A stretch of 18,301 bases of DNA. Source: an uncultured Lachnospiraceae bacterium (GTDB lineage: Bacteria > Bacillota > Clostridia > Lachnospirales > Lachnospiraceae). This document shows positions 15,340 to 18,301 of this stretch, one piece after another. The DNA is taken from contig CADBTX010000045.1 in NCBI GenBank assembly GCA_902797705.1, forward strand, positions 1-18,301, written 5' to 3'. Every line of letters starts with the position of its first letter. Position 1 is the stretch's first letter. The translations under genes were made by a program, and so were the position numbers. Below the pieces are notes generated by a model. The model saw only the letters and a program-made list of their open reading frames with translations. It had not been told where the DNA came from and did not search any database.

Positions 15340-15375
15340 ACCGGCCGGGATATTTCCCGGCCGGTCTTTTCTTTA
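15340..15375. terminator. Strong bidirectional rho-independent terminator
   Basis: An 11-bp GC-rich perfect stem, ACCGGCCGGGA (15340-15350) with TCCCGGCCGGT (15355-15365), encloses the loop TATT and is followed on the plus strand by CTTTTCTTT. On the minus strand it is followed by TTTTAATA. It lies between the convergent glgX (ends 15276) and surface-protein gene (ends 15391), so it should end both transcripts. Confidence 0.93.
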
Positions 15376-15390
15376 TCACTTCCTGTTATT

Positions 15391-18301
15391 TCACTTCATT
15401 TCATCAGCTGCCGCGTTTCGGCGTTTCTTATCATCATGGATGATCTTTCCTGCCACAAGGGCTGCTGCTGCAAGGATCAGTATCCAGAAGATCAGGTTCA
15501 TTCCGTCTCCTGTGGTAGGAGCCAGCCTGTCTCCGAGTACTCCCGAATCAGGACCTTCTCTTACACCGAGAACTCCGCCGTCAGGTCCGATCCTGACACC
15601 AAGTACATCGCCGCTGATCACTACGCCCATAAGTCCTGACTGAGGAGCTGATGAACGTCTGACCTCTACAGGTCCATCCGGAGTATCAAGCACCATTCCT
15701 CCTCTTCCGGAGCTGCTGGTCACGACTACGGTACTCGTTCCTGTTACTACCGACGTACTTGTGGTAGTGGTTGTGGAAGTAGACGTCCTCGTGGAAGTAG
15801 ACGTCCTTGTGGAAGTACTTGTAGTGGTGCTTGAGCTGCTGGTCGTTGAGCTGGAGCTTGAGCTGCTGTCTCCCGGCTGTTTCCTGTAGTTCTCTATAGG
15901 CTTATTGAAGTATGTCCTGTCAACAAGGTTTCCTTCATTGATAGTGAAGAAGTAAGCCTTATCCGGATCAAAGCCGTAAGCGCTGTCCCCGTTTGCCACC
16001 TCGACCAGAGCGTATTCACCCCAGACAAGATTCTCTACCTTTACGTAGCCGTCCTTATCGGTGGTATAGGTGCCCTGCCTGAACCAGTTACCATTAAAGA
16101 GTCCTGATGATGCAAGGAGCTGGGCTGCGGTCTGAGGCTTGTCAATGATATAGAGATCAAATGTAACGCCCTCGAAAGGAACCTTGATCCACTCACTGCC
16201 TTCCCTGTATACCTTCACCTTCTTGAACTCCATGGCTCCGAGGTAAGGCCTGTTTTCATAGGCTATATTAATGGTTCCGTTGTTATTATTGTAGGAGATG
16301 TTCTCTCCCTTATTTACTGTAATGGTTCCATCCTCGGCAACTGTGAAGTAGTCGGTATCCGAAGGATCTGCCTTCTTGTATCCGAAAGGCGCCGCATCCT
16401 CAGTTACCATATACTTGCCGGGTGCCAGGCCCTTATCCAGTGTGTGAGGAGTGGTAAACCTCTGAACCGTTCCGTCAGGACCGGTTATTGCAAGAGCCGC
16501 TCCCTCAACCTCTTCCTTTGTTACCTTGTCGATCTTAACTATACGGATCTCATTACCATAGTTGGTAAATACGCAGGTATCGATCTTAATGGGTTCTCCG
16601 GTAAAGAACCTTACAGCTTCCTTGAACAGGTTGGTATTTACCTTCTCGGTGTTCTCATCCTCTCTGTTCTTTGCGCTTTCAATGCTTCCGGATACTCCCA
16701 GTTTTCCGTCATCGCTCTTACTTACATTGATGATGATCTTATACGCTGCCTTGCTGTACTGTACATTAGGATCTCCGCCATACTCCTCATAGAGCAGATA
16801 TTCATGGCTGCCGATATCCTTGTCGCTGAACTTCTTCAGGAATGACCCGTTCTTGCCGGTAAGAGTGATCTGTTCAGTAGTTGCCGTCTTCTCATCCCTT
16901 AAGTAGAAGGTGAATCCGGACTCGGGAAGAGGTGCCTCTGCCCCGTTAACCTTGTAGATCTTCTGAACAGGTATCTCTATCTCCACATTGGGTGTATTGA
17001 TCACTTCCACTTCCTGCGTCACACCCTCAGCAATGCTTCCGCTGTTCACATTGCCCCTGTAGCTTACGGAGTAGGTCTTCTTTCCGTACTCGGTCTTTGT
17101 CTCGGTAACGCTGTAGCCGACTCCAACGGGAAGATTCTCAGCGGTAATGCTTTCTCCGGCCTTAAGCTTGAATGAAGCCGTTCCATTTTCAAACTTCATT
17201 TCGCCATAGGGTCCGTCGATGGAAGCATCATCAAGCTTCACCTCAAACTCAAACTCCGTAGCCATGTCACCGGCGTAATCGCTGACAACAGTCTTTGTAA
17301 CCTTCAGGTGACCCACCTTTCTGGTATTGGTAAATGCGATGTCCGCGCCGCCTTCTCCAAGAGCTCCCGTTGCCTCGTAACCAGCTGCGCCGTTTACTGC
17401 GGTATCAAAAGACTCACTATCGTTCACCTCGGTTACCGTATAGGTGACTCCGTAAGGAAGACCCTTGATAACAGCTGTGTCGCCGTCCTTAAGGTTGATT
17501 GCTGCCTTTCCATCCGTAAATGTTACGTTCTCATGTCCTTCTGTTTCAAAGGTTCCGTTCACCTTTTCGGAAAGGTCTATATTGAAGACAAAGTATCTGT
17601 CTGTATCGGAGCTTATCTTATTTACGATCTCCTTACTTATCTTAAGATCGCCTCCGTTTTTCCTGGTATTTGTGATCCTGGCTATTACAGCCTTATCACC
17701 TATTACACCCTTCTCGCTGTCGTACTTCACGGTGTAGAGAGTCTGATCCGTACCTTCAAGGATCTCGCTTACGGTGTACTTAACGCCCGCAGGAAGCTTT
17801 GTAGCGGTCCTTGATTCACCGTTCTTCAGCTCGAAGTCAGCGATCCCGGAATTAAACCCGATGTCACCATAGGTTCCGGTTATGGTCATGTCACTTTCAA
17901 GTTCAATATGAACCTTGAACTTCTTCTCAAGATCTTCTCCGGTTCCGTTTTCTACGGCCTTCATGACCGTAAGGCTTTCGCCCTCGTCTCTGACGTTTGT
18001 GAACTTAGCCTCATTCTTGCCGGTGCTAATGGTTCCCTTGTCGCCGACAGCCTCGGTCTTGAATCCGGCCTTATCCTTATCTGACTCTTTAACCTCATAG
18101 CTTACGCCGGTAGGAAGACCAGTGGCTGTCTTTGTTTCCTTATCCTTAAGTGTGATGGTCGCCACACCCTCTTCAAAGGTCATATCACCATAGGTTCCGC
18201 CTATAGTCTTATCACTTAAGCTTACTGTAAAGGTGAATTCCTTAGTTTTATCAGAGGCAGTGCTGCTTGTAACCTTCTTGGAAACACTTAAGTCTCCTGT
18301 C
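15391..18301 (-). CDS. Large cell-wall-anchored surface protein with Cna-B-like repeats (5' end beyond window)
   Basis: Open from the right edge to a TGA at 15391, 969 residues visible; the ATG at 18181-18183 is internal, because the same frame continues with repeat sequence to 18300. Four repeats of about 105-115 residues (DUF7601/Cna-B type) are followed by a pilin-like domain (FTFYLRDEKTATTEQITL, 16558-16986), two SpaA/prealbumin-like domains (15874-16557), a Ser/Thr stalk (about 15697-15873), and three VLG repeats. The sequence ends with the sorting motif APTTG (15508-15522), a hydrophobic span (LIFWILILAAAALVAG) and a basic tail (KKRR). Export followed by sortase attachment to the wall is therefore expected. 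The repeats keep Lys, Glu and Asn at places that form intramolecular isopeptide bonds in this fold. Likely an adhesin or pilus-like subunit; the ligand is unknown and any binding head lies outside the window. Confidence 0.9.
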   Translation of the reverse strand, partial: TGDLSVSKKVTSSTASDKTKEFTFTVSLSDKTIGGTYGDMTFEEGVATITLKDKETKTATGLPTGVSYEVKESDKDKAGFKTEAVGDKGTISTGKNEAKFTNVRDEGESLTVMKAVENGTGEDLEKKFKVHIELESDMTITGTYGDIGFNSGIADFELKNGESRTATKLPAGVKYTVSEILEGTDQTLYTVKYDSEKGVIGDKAVIARITNTRKNGGDLKISKEIVNKISSDTDRYFVFNIDLSEKVNGTFETEGHENVTFTDGKAAINLKDGDTAVIKGLPYGVTYTVTEVNDSESFDTAVNGAAGYEATGALGEGGADIAFTNTRKVGHLKVTKTVVSDYAGDMATEFEFEVKLDDASIDGPYGEMKFENGTASFKLKAGESITAENLPVGVGYSVTETKTEYGKKTYSVSYRGNVNSGSIAEGVTQEVEVINTPNVEIEIPVQKIYKVNGAEAPLPESGFTFYLRDEKTATTEQITLTGKNGSFLKKFSDKDIGSHEYLLYEEYGGDPNVQYSKAAYKIIINVSKSDDGKLGVSGSIESAKNREDENTEKVNTNLFKEAVRFFTGEPIKIDTCVFTNYGNEIRIVKIDKVTKEEVEGAALAITGPDGTVQRFTTPHTLDKGLAPGKYMVTEDAAPFGYKKADPSDTDYFTVAEDGTITVNKGENISYNNNNGTINIAYENRPYLGAMEFKKVKVYREGSEWIKVPFEGVTFDLYIIDKPQTAAQLLASSGLFNGNWFRQGTYTTDKDGYVKVENLVWGEYALVEVANGDSAYGFDPDKAYFFTINEGNLVDRTYFNKPIENYRKQPGDSSSSSSSTTSSSSTTTSTSTRTSTSTRTSTSTTTTTSTSVVTGTSTVVVTSSSGRGGMVLDTPDGPVEVRRSSAPQSGLMGVVISGDVLGVRIGPDGGVLGVREGPDSGVLGDRLAPTTGDGMNLIFWILILAAAALVAGKIIHDDKKRRNAAADEMK
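15511..15609 (-). repeat. Three 11-residue VLG repeats before the sorting motif
   Basis: Within the surface protein the units DVLGVRIGPDG, GVLGVREGPDS and GVLGDRLAPTT follow one another with a strict 33-base period. The last unit merges into the sorting motif APTTG. The motif VLG-x-R before a TTGD-type signal is, as I recall, common in clostridial wall proteins; its role is not known. Confidence 0.7.
15772..15817 (-). repeat. 18-bp tandem repeat in the Ser/Thr stalk
   Basis: The plus-strand unit GTGGAAGTAGACGTCC occurs in two full copies (15772-15789, 15790-15807) differing at one base, plus the first 10 bases of a third. It encodes a Thr-Ser-Thr-Arg type repeat of the stalk. Since 18 is a multiple of 3, gain or loss of units would change stalk length without breaking the frame. 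Confidence 0.75.
16987..18301 (-). repeat. Four Cna-B-like (DUF7601-type) domain repeats
   Basis: Unit boundaries by protein alignment are about 17983-18301 (first unit, nearly complete), 17656-17982, 17314-17655 and 16987-17313. Each begins with a strand holding Lys (such as LKVTKTV), has a TYGDM-like and a GLPxGVxYTVTE-like motif, and ends with an Asn-bearing strand (FTNTRKV or similar). The units have diverged clearly from one another, so this is an old array rather than recent expansion. More units probably lie to the right of the window. Confidence 0.85.

Noticed and set aside
18181..18183. ATG taken as the start of the surface protein.
   Set aside because: The same frame stays open to the window edge and encodes the rest of a repeat unit; no ribosome binding site precedes this ATG.
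1..18301. CRISPR array, tRNA, insertion sequence or prophage.
   Set aside because: No regularly spaced repeats, cloverleaf with CCA-type end, transposase, integrase or phage structural gene was seen; the only tandem repeats are in the stalk and domains of the surface protein.

Overview
The window looks like chromosomal DNA from a flagellated, anaerobic, low-to-medium GC Firmicute, most likely a member of the Lachnospiraceae (Clostridia). This is an inference from gene content: the flgM-flgN-flgK order, an anaerobic ribonucleotide reductase activase, an AlaR/AlaT-type regulator and aminotransferase pair, a clostridial GlgX, and an LPxTG-type surface protein built from Cna-B-like repeats. No tRNA, rRNA, CRISPR array, insertion sequence or phage gene is visible, and coding density is very high.

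Positions 1-4335 hold the flagellar hook-filament junction operon on the minus strand: flgM (anti-sigma-28), flgN (chaperone), then two consecutive and clearly different flgK genes. The second flgK runs off the left edge. A near-consensus sigma-28 promoter lies just upstream of flgM, so the anti-sigma factor and its neighbours appear to be under the sigma factor that FlgM inhibits.

Positions 4336-10352 form one tight minus-strand transcription unit. In transcription order it contains a 35-residue single-span membrane protein, an exported VanW-domain protein, a short AIR-synthase (PurM/HypE-like) C-domain protein, an Lrp/AsnC regulator, a class I aminotransferase, a sensor histidine kinase without a partner, and nrdG. 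Several of these genes overlap (44, 8 and 4 bases). A TTGTCA-17-TATAAT promoter with a perfect 8-bp inverted repeat just downstream sits in front of the small membrane gene.

Positions 10433-15276 run divergently on the plus strand: a membrane-anchored TPR-like protein, endonuclease III (nth), a DUF4910/DUF2172 aminopeptidase-like protein, and a GlgX-type glycogen debranching enzyme. The set ends at a strong hairpin terminator that works in both directions.

Positions 15391-18301 carry the C-terminal 969 residues of a large cell-wall-anchored surface protein on the minus strand, whose N-terminus is outside the window. Four Cna-B-like repeats, a pilin-like isopeptide domain and two SpaA-like domains lead into a Ser/Thr stalk, three 11-residue VLG repeats, an APTTG sorting motif, a membrane span and a basic tail. 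No single undescribed defence or mobile system is evident. The points most worth a second look are the divergent control region with its unnoticed small membrane gene, the tandem FlgK paralogs, the stand-alone AIR-synthase C-domain, and the surface protein.
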